A DNA stretch of 64,000 nucleotides from Burkholderia sp. WP9 (GTDB lineage Bacteria; Pseudomonadota; Gammaproteobacteria; Burkholderiales; Burkholderiaceae): the NCBI RefSeq assembly GCF_900104795.1, contig NZ_FNTG01000002.1, positions 3,348,001-3,412,000 on the forward strand. Reading direction: 5' to 3'. The notes below the pieces were generated by a model, which was given only the letters and a program-made list of their open reading frames with translations, made no database searches and was not told the origin of the DNA. This document shows positions 1 to 8,488 of this stretch, one piece after another. Numbering within the stretch: the first letter of the stretch is position 1; each line of letters begins with the position of its first letter. A program made the translations under genes and the position numbers.

Positions 1-1
1 G

Positions 2-661
2 CCCGCCGACACGATGATGCTATTGCTCGACGCCGACATGGTGGCCCTGCTGCCGCTCGCGCCCGACCTGATCGAGCGATGCGCGCAAGCCGGCCTCGGC
101 GTATTCGACATTTCGGATCAGGTCTTTCCGGCCTACGGCAGCGAGCGTGTGGTCGCGGATCTGGAAATCGTCGCTGACCGGCGGCTCAAAAATCCTCGCT
201 GGTATGGCGGCGAGTTCATGCTTGCGACGCCGGCTTCGCTGCGCCGGCTCGTGCCGCGTGCGCGAGCCAGTTACGCGCGCTACCTAAGCGAAAGCGCGCG
301 CCTGAGGCATCACGGCGACGAAGCGTTCATCTCGGCCGCGCTCAATGCGCTGGGCGACGAAGGGCAGGTGCTGATCGAGGTCGGCGCATATCAGGCGGTA
401 GGTCGTCATTGGCCAGGCAACAACTATCGAGACGTCCGGTGGTTTCGCTGCTGCTCGTTCGTCCATTTGCCGGGTGGCAAGGCGTTGCTCGAAAAGGAAG
501 CGCGTTTTGACGATTTCGTGCCGGACCGTTTCTGGCGCCACATGCGCGTCGCGCATGTGCGTGGCCGCGTGCGCCACGCCCTGAAGCGGATCGCGAGGAT
601 GCTGAGCGTAGGGCGGCTCGCGTCGTTGTCCGCGTATGCATTGCGCAGCGTGAAGAGCTAG
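2..661 (+). CDS. Glycosyltransferase-like protein, C-terminal part (5' truncated)
   Basis: The reading frame is open to the left edge of the window, so the gene starts upstream and only about the last 219 residues are visible. Near the visible start it reads LLLDADMV, a hydrophobic strand ending in a DxD-like metal and nucleotide-sugar motif, and later DEAFISAALN, an acidic motif often seen in the acceptor region of GT-A glycosyltransferases. The C terminus is very basic (HALKRIARMLS), suggesting peripheral membrane contact. The family is inferred from these motifs only; donor and acceptor cannot be read. The next gene is convergent, about 50 bp away. An in-frame ATG at 14 exists but falls inside the conserved strand and is unlikely to be the true start. 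Confidence 0.55.
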   Translation, partial: PADTMMLLLDADMVALLPLAPDLIERCAQAGLGVFDISDQVFPAYGSERVVADLEIVADRRLKNPRWYGGEFMLATPASLRRLVPRARASYARYLSESARLRHHGDEAFISAALNALGDEGQVLIEVGAYQAVGRHWPGNNYRDVRWFRCCSFVHLPGGKALLEKEARFDDFVPDRFWRHMRVAHVRGRVRHALKRIARMLSVGRLASLSAYALRSVKS

Positions 662-710
662 CCGCGTCGCTTACCCATGCGCCGCGGCGAGCGCTCCCAC
701 GCGCCGCTCG

Positions 711-1796
711 TCACATTTTCACGTCGATGCGTCCATAAACCCCGTTCGCTTCGTCATTCGGACCGGCCGCGAAAAACAGCGTATTGACCGGCTGATTGCT
801 GAGCCCGTTACCGAACGCGATGCCCCACAGACCGTGCTGGACGAACGCGCTTCCGTCAGGCAGATTGATCGCGCCAAGCGATTGCCCGCTGACCGGATCG
901 AAGGCATTGATCGTGCCGTCGCCGAAGTTCCCAACCAGCACGTCGCCGCTAAACCGTCCAAAATTGGCCGGCGCCTGTGTGATTCCCCACGGCGCATTCA
1001 GCGCGCCCGCCGAAGCAAAACGCTGCAGCAGGTTGCCTGCCGTATCGAAGATATCGACGAAACCGAGGCCGGCGCCGTCGAGGTTGTCGTGCGCCTCTGC
1101 GTCCTGCTTGGCGTAGGTCACGAAGAGCTTCGCGCCGATTGCCTGAATACCGAACGGCGCAAAGCCTGCCGGTATCGACGCATCCTGAAACTTGCCCGAC
1201 GTTGCAACCTTCGTGAAGCTTCTGTCGAATACGTCGATTCTGTTGTTGTGAAAGTCGGTGGCGTAGAGAAAGTTGGCGCCTCCGTTGCTTGCCATCGCGA
1301 GGCCTTTGTAGACCGCGCCGCTGCTGCCGCTGTCGAACACGACGAATGCGGCGGTCGGGGCGACCGTCGGAGCCCACGCCGTAATCGTACCGCCTTCGCC
1401 GGCAAAGATGAATGCGCCCACGCCGGACTTGCCGCCTTGCGTCACGACGAAGTCCGTCGTGCCATTGAAGACAATGCCGGTCGGATTCGCCGGACCGTTC
1501 GTTCCATTCGGAATGCTGACGACTAGAGACTGTGGCGTGCCGTTGCCATCGTAAAGCGTCGCGCGCGAGGTGGCGTTGTCCGCGACCCAGACGAAACCCT
1601 TCGGATTGAACGCAACGCCCCACGCGTTTTTCAGGTTAGGGTCGGTATGCGCTGCCGCGACTGCGCCGTCCGATACGAGCGCTGTCGATGTATACGACTG
1701 CATACTGACCGAGTTGGAACCGCCGCATGCCGCGACGAAACTCACCAACGCCGCGCCGCCCACGGCGACGCCCAATGCCTTAAGCACAGATTTCAT
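711..1796 (-). CDS. TIGR03118-type secreted lipoprotein
   Basis: A 361-residue protein of the TIGR03118 type, a family predicted to form a beta-propeller-like repeat fold with no assigned reaction. The N terminus MKSVLKALGVAVGGAALVSF followed by VAAC is a lipoprotein signal with the lipidated Cys at about 24. The mature part has repeated WGVAFNPKGFVWVADN and GLAMASNGG type blades and ends GRIDVKM. The frame could start as far out as 2054, but the ATG at 1796 has an AGAGGTG ribosome site and begins the signal peptide, so it is preferred. It is transcribed divergently from the HAD gene across about 220 bp. It probably sits in the outer membrane or periplasm; ligand unknown. Confidence 0.85.
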   Translation of the reverse strand: MKSVLKALGVAVGGAALVSFVAACGGSNSVSMQSYTSTALVSDGAVAAAHTDPNLKNAWGVAFNPKGFVWVADNATSRATLYDGNGTPQSLVVSIPNGTNGPANPTGIVFNGTTDFVVTQGGKSGVGAFIFAGEGGTITAWAPTVAPTAAFVVFDSGSSGAVYKGLAMASNGGANFLYATDFHNNRIDVFDRSFTKVATSGKFQDASIPAGFAPFGIQAIGAKLFVTYAKQDAEAHDNLDGAGLGFVDIFDTAGNLLQRFASAGALNAPWGITQAPANFGRFSGDVLVGNFGDGTINAFDPVSGQSLGAINLPDGSAFVQHGLWGIAFGNGLSNQPVNTLFFAAGPNDEANGVYGRIDVKM

Positions 1797-2019
1797 GGCC
1801 ACACCTCTCTGTTCTGACCGATGGTCATTGCGCTTATTGAACGCGCGGTGTTGCAGCTTTATTCCTGTGGCGGAAAAGTTTTTTTCGGTTTGTCCCGGCA
1901 AGAGTTCGTTGCAGGCATTGGCGGTTTTGTCGAGGCACAATGGAAAGAGGCGACCGTTCGGCGTCATCGCGCCAGGTGGTCTCTCCGTTCCTGAAACGTT
2001 TCGACGTGAGGCCGATAGC

Positions 2020-2634
2020 ATGACCGCATCCATCACGCTGGTTCTGTTCGACATGGAAGGTGTTCTGTCCCATTACGACCGTGACGTGCGGGCTGAACAT
2101 CTGGCGGCGTGCGTGGGGTGTACGCCGCAAGCCGTGCGTCACGCGATCTGGGGTTCTGGTCTCGAAGCGCGTGCGGACGCTGGCGAGATCAGCGATGACG
2201 AGTATTTGCGCGAGTTAGGCATTCTGTTGAATCACCCGATCAGCCGCGACGACTGGCTTGCTGCCCGTCACGCGTCGATTACGCCGAACGAGGACGCGCT
2301 CGCGCTGGCCGCGAAAGTTGCCGAACGCAGTCGCATCGCGGTGCTGACGAACAATTGCCGGTTGTTGACCGATAACATTGGGTATCTCAATCCGCCGGTG
2401 GCGCGGCTGTTCGGCTCGCATGTCTATTCATCGGCGCTGTACGGTGCCGCGAAACCCGCACCGCAGACCTATTTGCGTTGCGTCGATCAGCTTGGCGTAG
2501 CACCGGCTGAAACGCTGTTCGTCGATGACACGGACGCCAACGTGAACGGCGCGATCGATGCGGGACTGCAGGGCCACAGGTTTGTCGGTGTCGACGCTCT
2601 GTCGCACGAGTTGCAAGCTCGCGGATTGATCTAG
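2020..2634 (+). CDS. HAD-superfamily hydrolase
   Basis: A 204-residue cytoplasmic haloacid-dehalogenase-superfamily hydrolase, probably a small phosphatase. Motif I is FDMEG with the nucleophile Asp at 11; the usual second Asp is Glu13, a substitution that could alter acid/base catalysis or specificity. Motif II is VLTNN, motif III the Lys in GAAKP, and motif IV FVDDTDAN. The cap lies between motifs I and II (about residues 18-85), as in subclass I enzymes. The ATG at 2020 has GTGAGG upstream and starts directly before the first strand; the open frame to 1570 runs over the neighbour's signal peptide and is not credible. The substrate cannot be inferred. Confidence 0.85.
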   Translation: MTASITLVLFDMEGVLSHYDRDVRAEHLAACVGCTPQAVRHAIWGSGLEARADAGEISDDEYLRELGILLNHPISRDDWLAARHASITPNEDALALAAKVAERSRIAVLTNNCRLLTDNIGYLNPPVARLFGSHVYSSALYGAAKPAPQTYLRCVDQLGVAPAETLFVDDTDANVNGAIDAGLQGHRFVGVDALSHELQARGLI

Positions 2635-2645
2635 CCAAAACGACC

Positions 2646-2673
2646 TTGACTCCGCGCGTTCAGCGTCTATAGT
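2646..2673 (+). promoter_or_regulatory. Candidate sigma70 promoter of arsR
   Basis: TTGACT at 2646-2651 and TATAGT at 2668-2673 are separated by 16 bp. Transcription would be expected to begin at about 2680, at or next to the A of the arsR start codon, so the mRNA may be leaderless. This fits the absence of a Shine-Dalgarno sequence before that ATG. Read from sequence only. Confidence 0.5.
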
Positions 2674-2688
2674 TCACCATATGGTGAA
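2673..2688. promoter_or_regulatory. 16-bp palindromic operator over the arsR start codon
   Basis: TTCACCATATGGTGAA is a perfect 16-bp inverted repeat centred on 2680/2681, between the end of the -10 box and codon 3 of arsR. ArsR-family repressors bind such dyads and usually regulate themselves. The position would let bound protein block both the promoter and the first codons. Binding by this ArsR protein is inferred. Confidence 0.6.
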
Positions 2689-3016
2689 GTCTCCAGTCAG
2701 TCAACTCGATCGTACGTTTTCCGCCCTCGTGGACCCCACGCGGCGGGCCATCCTCGCGCGTCTCGAGCGCGAGCCCGGTCTGTCGGTCACGGAAATCGCG
2801 CGTCCGTTGCCGCTCAAACTGCCCGCCGTCATGAAGCACCTCGACGTGCTGAGCGACGCGGGTCTGGTGGCGCGCACGAAGCATGGCCGAACCGTCACGG
2901 TAGAACTGGTCCCCGGGCCGATGGAAGAGGCCATGGCGTGGTTGCGGCGCTATGAACGCTTCTGGTCCGCGAGCCTCGACCGGCTTGCCGATTTTGTGGA
3001 GGGTAACGAAGAATGA
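2681..3016 (+). CDS. ArsR-family transcriptional regulator
   Basis: A 111-residue winged-helix repressor. The helix-turn-helix is around residues 33-75 (LSVTEIARPLPLKLPAVMKH) followed by the wing KHGRTVTVEL. No Cys pair or His/Asp metal site typical of metal-sensing ArsR proteins is visible, so it belongs with the non-metal SdpR-like group that is habitually encoded before AHSA1-domain genes. The stop overlaps the next start (ATGA), so translation is coupled. There is no Shine-Dalgarno sequence; the start codon lies inside the palindrome, consistent with leaderless autoregulated expression. It likely controls itself, the AHSA1 gene and perhaps the GST. Confidence 0.93.
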   Translation: MVKSPVSQLDRTFSALVDPTRRAILARLEREPGLSVTEIARPLPLKLPAVMKHLDVLSDAGLVARTKHGRTVTVELVPGPMEEAMAWLRRYERFWSASLDRLADFVEGNEE

Positions 3017-3465
3017 TCGAGGAAAAGCCCAGCCTGACCCTCGTGCGGCGCATTAAAGCGCCACCCGAAAAAGTCTACGCGGCATGGACGCGGCCGGCGT
3101 TGATGGCGCGTTGGTGGGGGCCCGACGCCGGACCGGTGTTGAGTGCCGAAGCGGACCCTCGCGTGGGCGGTCGCTTTCGCGTGGTGTTCCAGACGCTGGA
3201 TGGCGAAACGCACGACTGCCGCGGTGAGTACCAGGAAGTCGAAGCAGACCGCAAGCTCGTATTCACGTGGGAGTGGGTGACGTTGCCGGAACGCCGGTCG
3301 CTGGTCACGATCAGATTTCGGCCGATCGAAGAAGGCACCGAACTGAATTTCACGCACGCGCAGTTCTTCGACGAAGCCGCGCGCGACGGTCATCGCACCG
3401 GCTGGAACGGTGCATTCGAGAAGCTGGAAGCACTGTTCGCCGAACTGGAAAACGCGGGCGAATAA
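3013..3465 (+). CDS. AHSA1/START-like SRPBCC domain protein
   Basis: A 150-residue single-domain SRPBCC protein of the AHSA1 type (activator of Hsp90 ATPase homologue). It begins with the strand LTLVRRIKAPPEKVYAAW, contains the conserved WWGPD turn and the GGRFRV strand, and ends in a long amphipathic helix (GWNGAFEKLEALFAELENAG). These proteins form a helix-grip pocket for hydrophobic ligands; in bacteria the ligand is generally unknown. The ATGA overlap with arsR marks an operon. The regulator may respond to a compound handled by this protein or by the GST 39 bp downstream; that is inference. Confidence 0.92.
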   Translation: MIEEKPSLTLVRRIKAPPEKVYAAWTRPALMARWWGPDAGPVLSAEADPRVGGRFRVVFQTLDGETHDCRGEYQEVEADRKLVFTWEWVTLPERRSLVTIRFRPIEEGTELNFTHAQFFDEAARDGHRTGWNGAFEKLEALFAELENAGE

Positions 3466-3504
3466 AGCACATTCCGGGCAAGTCAACGCATATCGAGGTC
3501 CACT

Positions 3505-4143
3505 ATGAAGCTCTACTATGCTGAAACGCTGTCTCCCAGAAAAGCCTGCGCAATGGCTGGGTACTTAGGGTTGCCAATCGAATACGTCTTTGTCGATCTG
3601 CGCAATGGCGAGCAGACGAGGCCCGCCTATCTGGCGATCAATCCGAACGGCAAGGTGCCGTGTCTCGTCGACGGCGATAAGAGCATTTGGGAATCCGATG
3701 CGGTTATCTGCCACCTTGCGCAGCGCGCCGAATCCAGACTGTGGCCGCGCGACGCACAGCAGCAGATCGAAATCACGCGCTGGTTCAGCTGGAATAATCA
3801 GCACCTATACCGGCACGCGGGTTCGCTTTATTTCGAGTATCTGATCAAGCCGTGGGTCGGACTAGGCGAGCCCGAGCCTTCGAAGGTTGCAGAAGCTCAA
3901 GGGTTTTTCCGCAAACATGCCGCCGTGCTGAACCAGCATCTAAAGGGGCGCAAGTGGCTGCTGGGTGATGACATGTCGGTCGCGGATTTCTCCGTGGGCG
4001 TCACGCTGCCGTACGCAAAAAGCGCCGCGATGCCGCTTGACGAGTTTCCGGAAGTGCAGCGCTGGCACGATCAGTTGAACGCGATCGATGCATGGCGCAA
4101 TCCGTTTCCGGCGCGGCCAGAGCGCGCCACAGCGAATGCTTAA
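3505..4143 (+). CDS. Glutathione S-transferase family protein
   Basis: A 212-residue soluble GST with both canonical domains. The N-terminal thioredoxin-like part starts MKLYYAETLSPRKACAMAGY, with Ser10 in the position of the catalytic Ser of bacterial and theta-class enzymes, cis-Pro in GKVPCL and the ESDAVICHLA glutathione-binding turn. The helical C-terminal domain carries LLGDDMSVADFSVG, the N-capping box. It should conjugate or reduce small electrophiles with glutathione in the cytoplasm. A GAGGT ribosome site precedes it, 39 bp after the AHSA1 gene in the same direction, so it is probably the third gene of the arsR cluster. Confidence 0.92.
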   Translation: MKLYYAETLSPRKACAMAGYLGLPIEYVFVDLRNGEQTRPAYLAINPNGKVPCLVDGDKSIWESDAVICHLAQRAESRLWPRDAQQQIEITRWFSWNNQHLYRHAGSLYFEYLIKPWVGLGEPEPSKVAEAQGFFRKHAAVLNQHLKGRKWLLGDDMSVADFSVGVTLPYAKSAAMPLDEFPEVQRWHDQLNAIDAWRNPFPARPERATANA

Positions 4144-4152
4144 GGAGGCGTC

Positions 4153-4389
4153 ATGTGCTGCGCGATAGTTGCCCTCACAATGACCTTGCTGTCCAGCTGG
4201 CAAAGCGTGTCGGGTTCGCTCGCCGGTCGAGGCGGGCGGCTGCGCCGGATCGCGATCGTGGTCGTCGCGATCGGCGCCGCAGCGGGGTCCGCCATGGCGG
4301 CGGATCAGTTCGCGGCGGCAGGTCGTGGCGAGTCGTCTTTTATGGCGCGGCGTGGCAGCATGCCGATCTGCGGTCGCTTCATCCGCTAG
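4153..4389 (+). CDS. Small hypothetical protein with one hydrophobic segment
   Basis: A 78-residue frame whose ATG is preceded by AGGAGG at 4143-4148, which overlaps the end of the GST gene, with a slightly short 4-nt spacer. It contains a Cys pair at residues 2-3, a basic stretch GRGGRLRR and a hydrophobic segment at about 32-50 (IAIVVVAIGAAAGSAMAA) that could be a membrane helix or a late signal sequence. No family recognised. A longer overlapping frame (4092-4445) has no ribosome site. Kept because the ribosome site is strong, but the C terminus is unstructured and the coding bias unremarkable, so it may not be real. Confidence 0.35.
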   Translation: MCCAIVALTMTLLSSWQSVSGSLAGRGGRLRRIAIVVVAIGAAAGSAMAADQFAAAGRGESSFMARRGSMPICGRFIR

Positions 4390-4520
4390 CGGGGGTGTTG
4401 CGCATGATCGCGCAAGTAGAACACTTTGCGGCTGTGCCGCATTAGCCGGCGCTCAACGTGCCATGCCGATTTGCCGTATCGTACAGAGTCACTGTATTGC
4501 GCGCGAATGGAGGGCACGTC

Positions 4521-5510
4521 ATGGCACTTTCGTCGAAAGACGCTGCAAGGCTTTCCGGCAGACGCCGTTTTCTGCACACAGCGAGTAGCACGGCAATCGG
4601 CCTGTCGGCTTCGCTTGCTTTGCCGAGGCTGGCCCCGGCGCAAACGCCAGATCAATCTCAAACCGAATCCACGACGCCGTTGCCGCGCATGGCGCAACGC
4701 GTGATTCCCGCGACAGGGGAGCGACTGCCTGTGGTCGGCTGCGGCACATGGCGTACCTTCGATGTCGGCAACGATCCCGCCGCTCGCGCACAAATTGCCG
4801 GCGTTCTGCGCATTCTGTTCGAGGCCGGCGGTTCGACGATCGATTCTTCGCCGATGTACGGTTCTTCGGAAGCGGTCGCCGGTGCGTTGCTCACGCAACT
4901 CGACGCGCACAATAAAGCCTTCGTCGCCACCAAAGTCTGGACCGAAGGACGCGAAGCGGGCATCGCGCAAATGGAAGAATCATTGCGCCGCTTTCAGCAA
5001 CCGCGCATCGACCTGATGCAGGTGCATAACCTGCTGGACTGGCGCACGCAACTCGCCACATTGCGCGACTGGAAAGCGCGCGGCCGGATTCGCTATATCG
5101 GCATTACGCACTACACGTCTAGCGCATTCGATGAAGTGGCGGCCGTCATGCGCAACGAAAAGCCCGACTTCGTACAGGTCAACTACGCGGCGGACGACCG
5201 CGCCGCAGAGACGCGCATCTTGCCGCTTGCGGCGGAGTTCGGCATTGGCGTGGTGATCAATCAGCCCTTCGGCGGTGGCGGCCTGCTTGCACGCGTCAGC
5301 AAAACGCCGCTGCCTGAGTGGGCTGCGGAAATCGGCTGCACGAGTTGGGCGCAGATTCTGCTGAAGTTCGTGCTCGCGCAGCCGGCGGTGACGGTGGTGA
5401 TTCCGGGCACCGGGCGTCCGCAATACATGGCGGACAATGTGCGGGCCGGTTCGGGCCCATTACCCGACAAGGCCATGTGCGCGCGAATCGTAGCGGCGGT
5501 GAACGGATAG
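4521..5510 (+). CDS. Tat-exported aldo/keto reductase
   Basis: A 329-residue aldo/keto reductase. The first 35 residues contain GRRRFLHTA and a hydrophobic stretch ending LAPAQ, a twin-arginine signal, so the folded protein is probably delivered to the periplasm. The catalytic tetrad is visible: Asp in TIDSSPMYG, Tyr in the same motif, Lys in VATKVW and His in LMQVHN. The C-terminal region (VVIPGTGRPQYMADNV) matches the cofactor-binding end of the family. The ATG at 4521 follows GGAGGG by 6 nt; an ATG at 4458 is in frame but would bury the Tat signal. Exported AKRs of this type are found in proteobacteria without known physiological substrate. Confidence 0.9.
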   Translation: MALSSKDAARLSGRRRFLHTASSTAIGLSASLALPRLAPAQTPDQSQTESTTPLPRMAQRVIPATGERLPVVGCGTWRTFDVGNDPAARAQIAGVLRILFEAGGSTIDSSPMYGSSEAVAGALLTQLDAHNKAFVATKVWTEGREAGIAQMEESLRRFQQPRIDLMQVHNLLDWRTQLATLRDWKARGRIRYIGITHYTSSAFDEVAAVMRNEKPDFVQVNYAADDRAAETRILPLAAEFGIGVVINQPFGGGGLLARVSKTPLPEWAAEIGCTSWAQILLKFVLAQPAVTVVIPGTGRPQYMADNVRAGSGPLPDKAMCARIVAAVNG

Positions 5511-6092
5511 CGCATTATTCGCGCCGAATCCTTTTCTGAACTCTCCAGCTAGTTCAAATTAAAACCTCGCCGTAGGTTATTCAGCTGCATGGTCGCGCCA
5601 TAACATAATCCGAACAAAAGAAAAATAAGCTTTCCCGTAGTTGCAGGCGATATTGCGAGTCTTAGAGGATTAACTCGATCTCATTACCGAAGCCATTCGG
5701 TTCGCATACGCATTGCCCGGCTGAAAGAAAGTTTGTGAAAGGAAGTTGACACGGGAACGTTTGCCAAACTAGGCTACGCACTGTCGTCAAAAACTGATCT
5801 CGGATTTCGCTATCTGCCCGGAGACGCAGGTAAGCCGCCGCTTTGCCGGTCAGTTAAACGATTGAATGAAAGCCGACAAAAACGGCCGAAGCTGTCTTTG
5901 TGAAAGCATTGTAATAAACGCGTAGCGCGATTTGAAAATCAGCCACAAGTGCTGAGGCGCCAACACGTCCAAATATTCTCGCTAGCAATTCGGTGCTAGT
6001 GCGGGAGACCTTTTTCTCTGAAAAACAGAGAAAACAAGCTGAACCACTCAACGCACTTTCTTTATACCGATATTGTCAGTCGAGGATTAATA
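5511..6092. other. 582-bp AT-richer intergenic region
   Basis: No convincing gene. The region is clearly more AT-rich than its surroundings. TTGACA at 5746-5751 and TAGGCT at 5770-5775 (18-bp spacer) form a possible promoter for the aminopeptidase gene, giving a leader of about 300 nt. A 65-residue frame on the minus strand at 5854-6051 has no ribosome site and was not accepted. Confidence 0.5.
6012..6034. promoter_or_regulatory. AT-rich hairpin upstream of the aminopeptidase
   Basis: TTTTCTCTG, a 5-nt AAAAA loop, then CAGAGAAAA form a perfect 9-bp stem about 60 bp before the start codon. Being AT-rich it is not a classic terminator in the gene's direction. It might be an operator dyad or a leader structure; function unknown. 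Confidence 0.35.
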
Positions 6093-8276
6093 ATGCGTAT
6101 AAATTTCCGATTGCAGATGCAGTGCCTCGCACTCGCCGGAATTGCGGTTCTGGCGGGATGCGGCGGCAGCGACGGCTCGTCGTCGTTGGCGAGCAAATCC
6201 GGGCAGACACCCGCGACCGCGCCGGCTGCCTCCGAGGTGGCGCTGACCCCGCCCGCCGCGCCGGTCGTTGCGGACACATCGATCAACAAGACGGTGCCAC
6301 CGGTCGAATTGCCCGACACGGTTACGCCGATCAACTACAAGCTCTGGTTCCGGCCGAATCCCGCGCTGTCTTCGTTCGATGGCCGGGCCGACGTGCAGAT
6401 CAAGGTGCAGAAGGCGGTCAACGCGATCACCATCGCCGGGCACCGGGTCAAGTTCACGAATGGCACGATCACGCTTCAGCCGGGCAACATTGCGTTGATC
6501 GCCACGCCGCAGGACGACGGCGATTTCTACCAGCTTCGCCCCGTGAGCGGGCAGATCGCCGCCGGCAACTACTCGCTGCATATGGAGTGGAGCGGCATCA
6601 TCAACTTCAAGACTTACGACGATCCGGTCGCGAAGACCGGCGGCAGTTGCGGCGATGATCCCTATCCGGGTTGCTCCGCGGCGGAAGGCGTGTTCCGCGT
6701 CGATCTGAAGTCAACGGATGGCACCACGAGCGGCGCGATTCTCACACAAGGCGAATCGAACCTGGCGCGCCAATGGTTCCCCGGCTGGGACGAGCCGGCC
6801 TTCCGGCCGACCTACGAGGTGAGCGCGGAAGTGCCGCAAAACTGGAACGTGGTCTCGAATGCGGCGGAGAAGCCCGCGGTCAACGTGGATGCAGGCTACA
6901 AGCTGGTGTCGTTCGAAAAGACGCCGCCCATGCCGTCGTATCTGCTGTTTTTCGGCGGCGGCCAGTTCGACATTCTCGAAGACGACTTCACAAGCCCGCT
7001 GCCCGACGGCAAAGGTCTGCATCTGCGCATCTTCACACCGCCCGGCATGCGCGATTGGGCCAAACCGGCCATGCAGCAAACCAAGCAGGCGCTCGATTAC
7101 TACTATCGCTACACCGGCATTCCGTTGCCGCTCACCAAGTTCGACACGATCGCGGCCAACGACGCGTTCAAGGAGCAGAAGGACCTGAACTTCGGCGGCA
7201 TGGAGAACTGGGGCGCGATTCTCGAATTCGCCGACGATATTCTGCCGGCGCCCGGCACCACCATGTCCGATTACGGCGTGACGGTGCTCACACACGAAGC
7301 CGCGCATCAATGGTTCGGCGACCTCGTCACGCTCGACTGGTGGGACGACGTCTGGCTCAACGAATCGTTCGCGACCTTCTTCGAGAACAAGACCAAGGTG
7401 CGCTTCTTCCCGGACCGCTTCAGCTGGGTCGACGACGTGAAGAACAAGTACGCCGTGATCAATGCGGATCTGAAGTCCACCGCGTTCCCGGTGCAGCCGA
7501 ACTTCAACGGCTGGGCTTCGAATGACTTCGTGCTGAGCGCGAGCGCCTTCACGTACGACAAGGGTGGTCACGTGCTGAAGATGCTGGAGAACTATCTCGG
7601 CGAAGAAGTCATGCGCAAGGGCTTGCAGTCGTACCTCGCCGACTATTCGCTCGGCAACGTCACGCCGAAGCGTCTGTGGGACGAACTGGCGAAGGTTAGC
7701 GGTGAGCCGATGGTGGCGATCGGCGACAGCTTCGTGCGGCAGACCGGCGTGCCTCTGATTTCGCTCGATACGCAATGCGACCTGACGACCAATCAGACCG
7801 TGGTCACGCTGAAACAGGCGCCGTTCCCGAACCAGAATCAGTATCCGGGTACGCAGTGGACCATTCCGCTGACGCTCGCGTACGGTGACGGGCTGGCTTC
7901 ACGCAAGACGCTGGCAATGAAGGACACGCAAACCCAGGTGCGTCTGAACGGCTGTTCCGCGGTGCTCGCCGATCCGAGCGGTCTCGACTACTACGTGACC
8001 AACTACAGCAACAATGCATGGAGCCAGCTGCTGGCGCAGGGCAATGCGCTGAAGGATCCGGTGCTGCTGACCAGTCTGCAACTCGAGGCGAAGCTGCTCG
8101 TGAAAAACGGTCTGGCGGATCCGTCGCGCGCCACGAGTATCGGCTCGCTGAGTCCGGCGGCCGCGCCGCTTGCGCATCAGTTGATGATGGCAACGCCGAC
8201 GACGCAGTCGCTGCGTCCGACGATCCGCTATCAAGGCAAGTTGCGGCAGAAGCCACAGGCGCAGCAAGCTCAGTAA
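6093..8276 (+). CDS. M1-family metallopeptidase lipoprotein
   Basis: A 727-residue M1 (gluzincin) aminopeptidase. The N terminus ends in VLAGC, a lipobox with Cys at about 23, so the enzyme is anchored in the envelope rather than cytoplasmic like PepN. The exopeptidase motif GGMENWG is near residue 370, the zinc site HEAAHQW near 401-407, and the third ligand Glu in WLNESFATFFE about 19 residues later. A catalytic Tyr is likely in SAFTYDKGGHVLKML. It should cleave N-terminal residues from peptides in the periplasm. The gene is monocistronic: long leader upstream and strong terminator at 8297-8336. Confidence 0.95.
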   Translation: MRINFRLQMQCLALAGIAVLAGCGGSDGSSSLASKSGQTPATAPAASEVALTPPAAPVVADTSINKTVPPVELPDTVTPINYKLWFRPNPALSSFDGRADVQIKVQKAVNAITIAGHRVKFTNGTITLQPGNIALIATPQDDGDFYQLRPVSGQIAAGNYSLHMEWSGIINFKTYDDPVAKTGGSCGDDPYPGCSAAEGVFRVDLKSTDGTTSGAILTQGESNLARQWFPGWDEPAFRPTYEVSAEVPQNWNVVSNAAEKPAVNVDAGYKLVSFEKTPPMPSYLLFFGGGQFDILEDDFTSPLPDGKGLHLRIFTPPGMRDWAKPAMQQTKQALDYYYRYTGIPLPLTKFDTIAANDAFKEQKDLNFGGMENWGAILEFADDILPAPGTTMSDYGVTVLTHEAAHQWFGDLVTLDWWDDVWLNESFATFFENKTKVRFFPDRFSWVDDVKNKYAVINADLKSTAFPVQPNFNGWASNDFVLSASAFTYDKGGHVLKMLENYLGEEVMRKGLQSYLADYSLGNVTPKRLWDELAKVSGEPMVAIGDSFVRQTGVPLISLDTQCDLTTNQTVVTLKQAPFPNQNQYPGTQWTIPLTLAYGDGLASRKTLAMKDTQTQVRLNGCSAVLADPSGLDYYVTNYSNNAWSQLLAQGNALKDPVLLTSLQLEAKLLVKNGLADPSRATSIGSLSPAAAPLAHQLMMATPTTQSLRPTIRYQGKLRQKPQAQQAQ

Positions 8277-8296
8277 GCAGAAGGTCAGAGTAGCGC

Positions 8297-8336
8297 AGCG
8301 GCCCGCCTCGCCATGCAGCGAGGCGGGCCGCTTTTT
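8297..8336 (+). terminator. Intrinsic terminator after the M1 peptidase
   Basis: A perfect 14-bp GC-rich stem (8297-8310 with 8319-8332) and an 8-nt loop are followed by a T run, 20 bp after the stop codon. Confidence 0.92.
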
Positions 8337-8488
8337 CGTTGCAGCTGTGCCGACTGACAAAAAAGACCTGCGCGATGGATTACCCCGGGAATAAAACCGG
8401 GGCCGGTCCAGTCATGCCTGACGAACCGATCCGCAAGGGCCGCCGGATAATCCGCGGCCCGTCTGCGACTCTTTATCGTGAGGTCAAC

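Noticed and set aside
4092..4445. 117-residue frame at the end of the GST gene
   Set aside because: Basic, no ribosome site, starts inside the GST coding sequence.
5854..6051. 65-residue minus-strand frame in the AT-rich gap
   Set aside because: No ribosome site or domain; lies in probable regulatory DNA.
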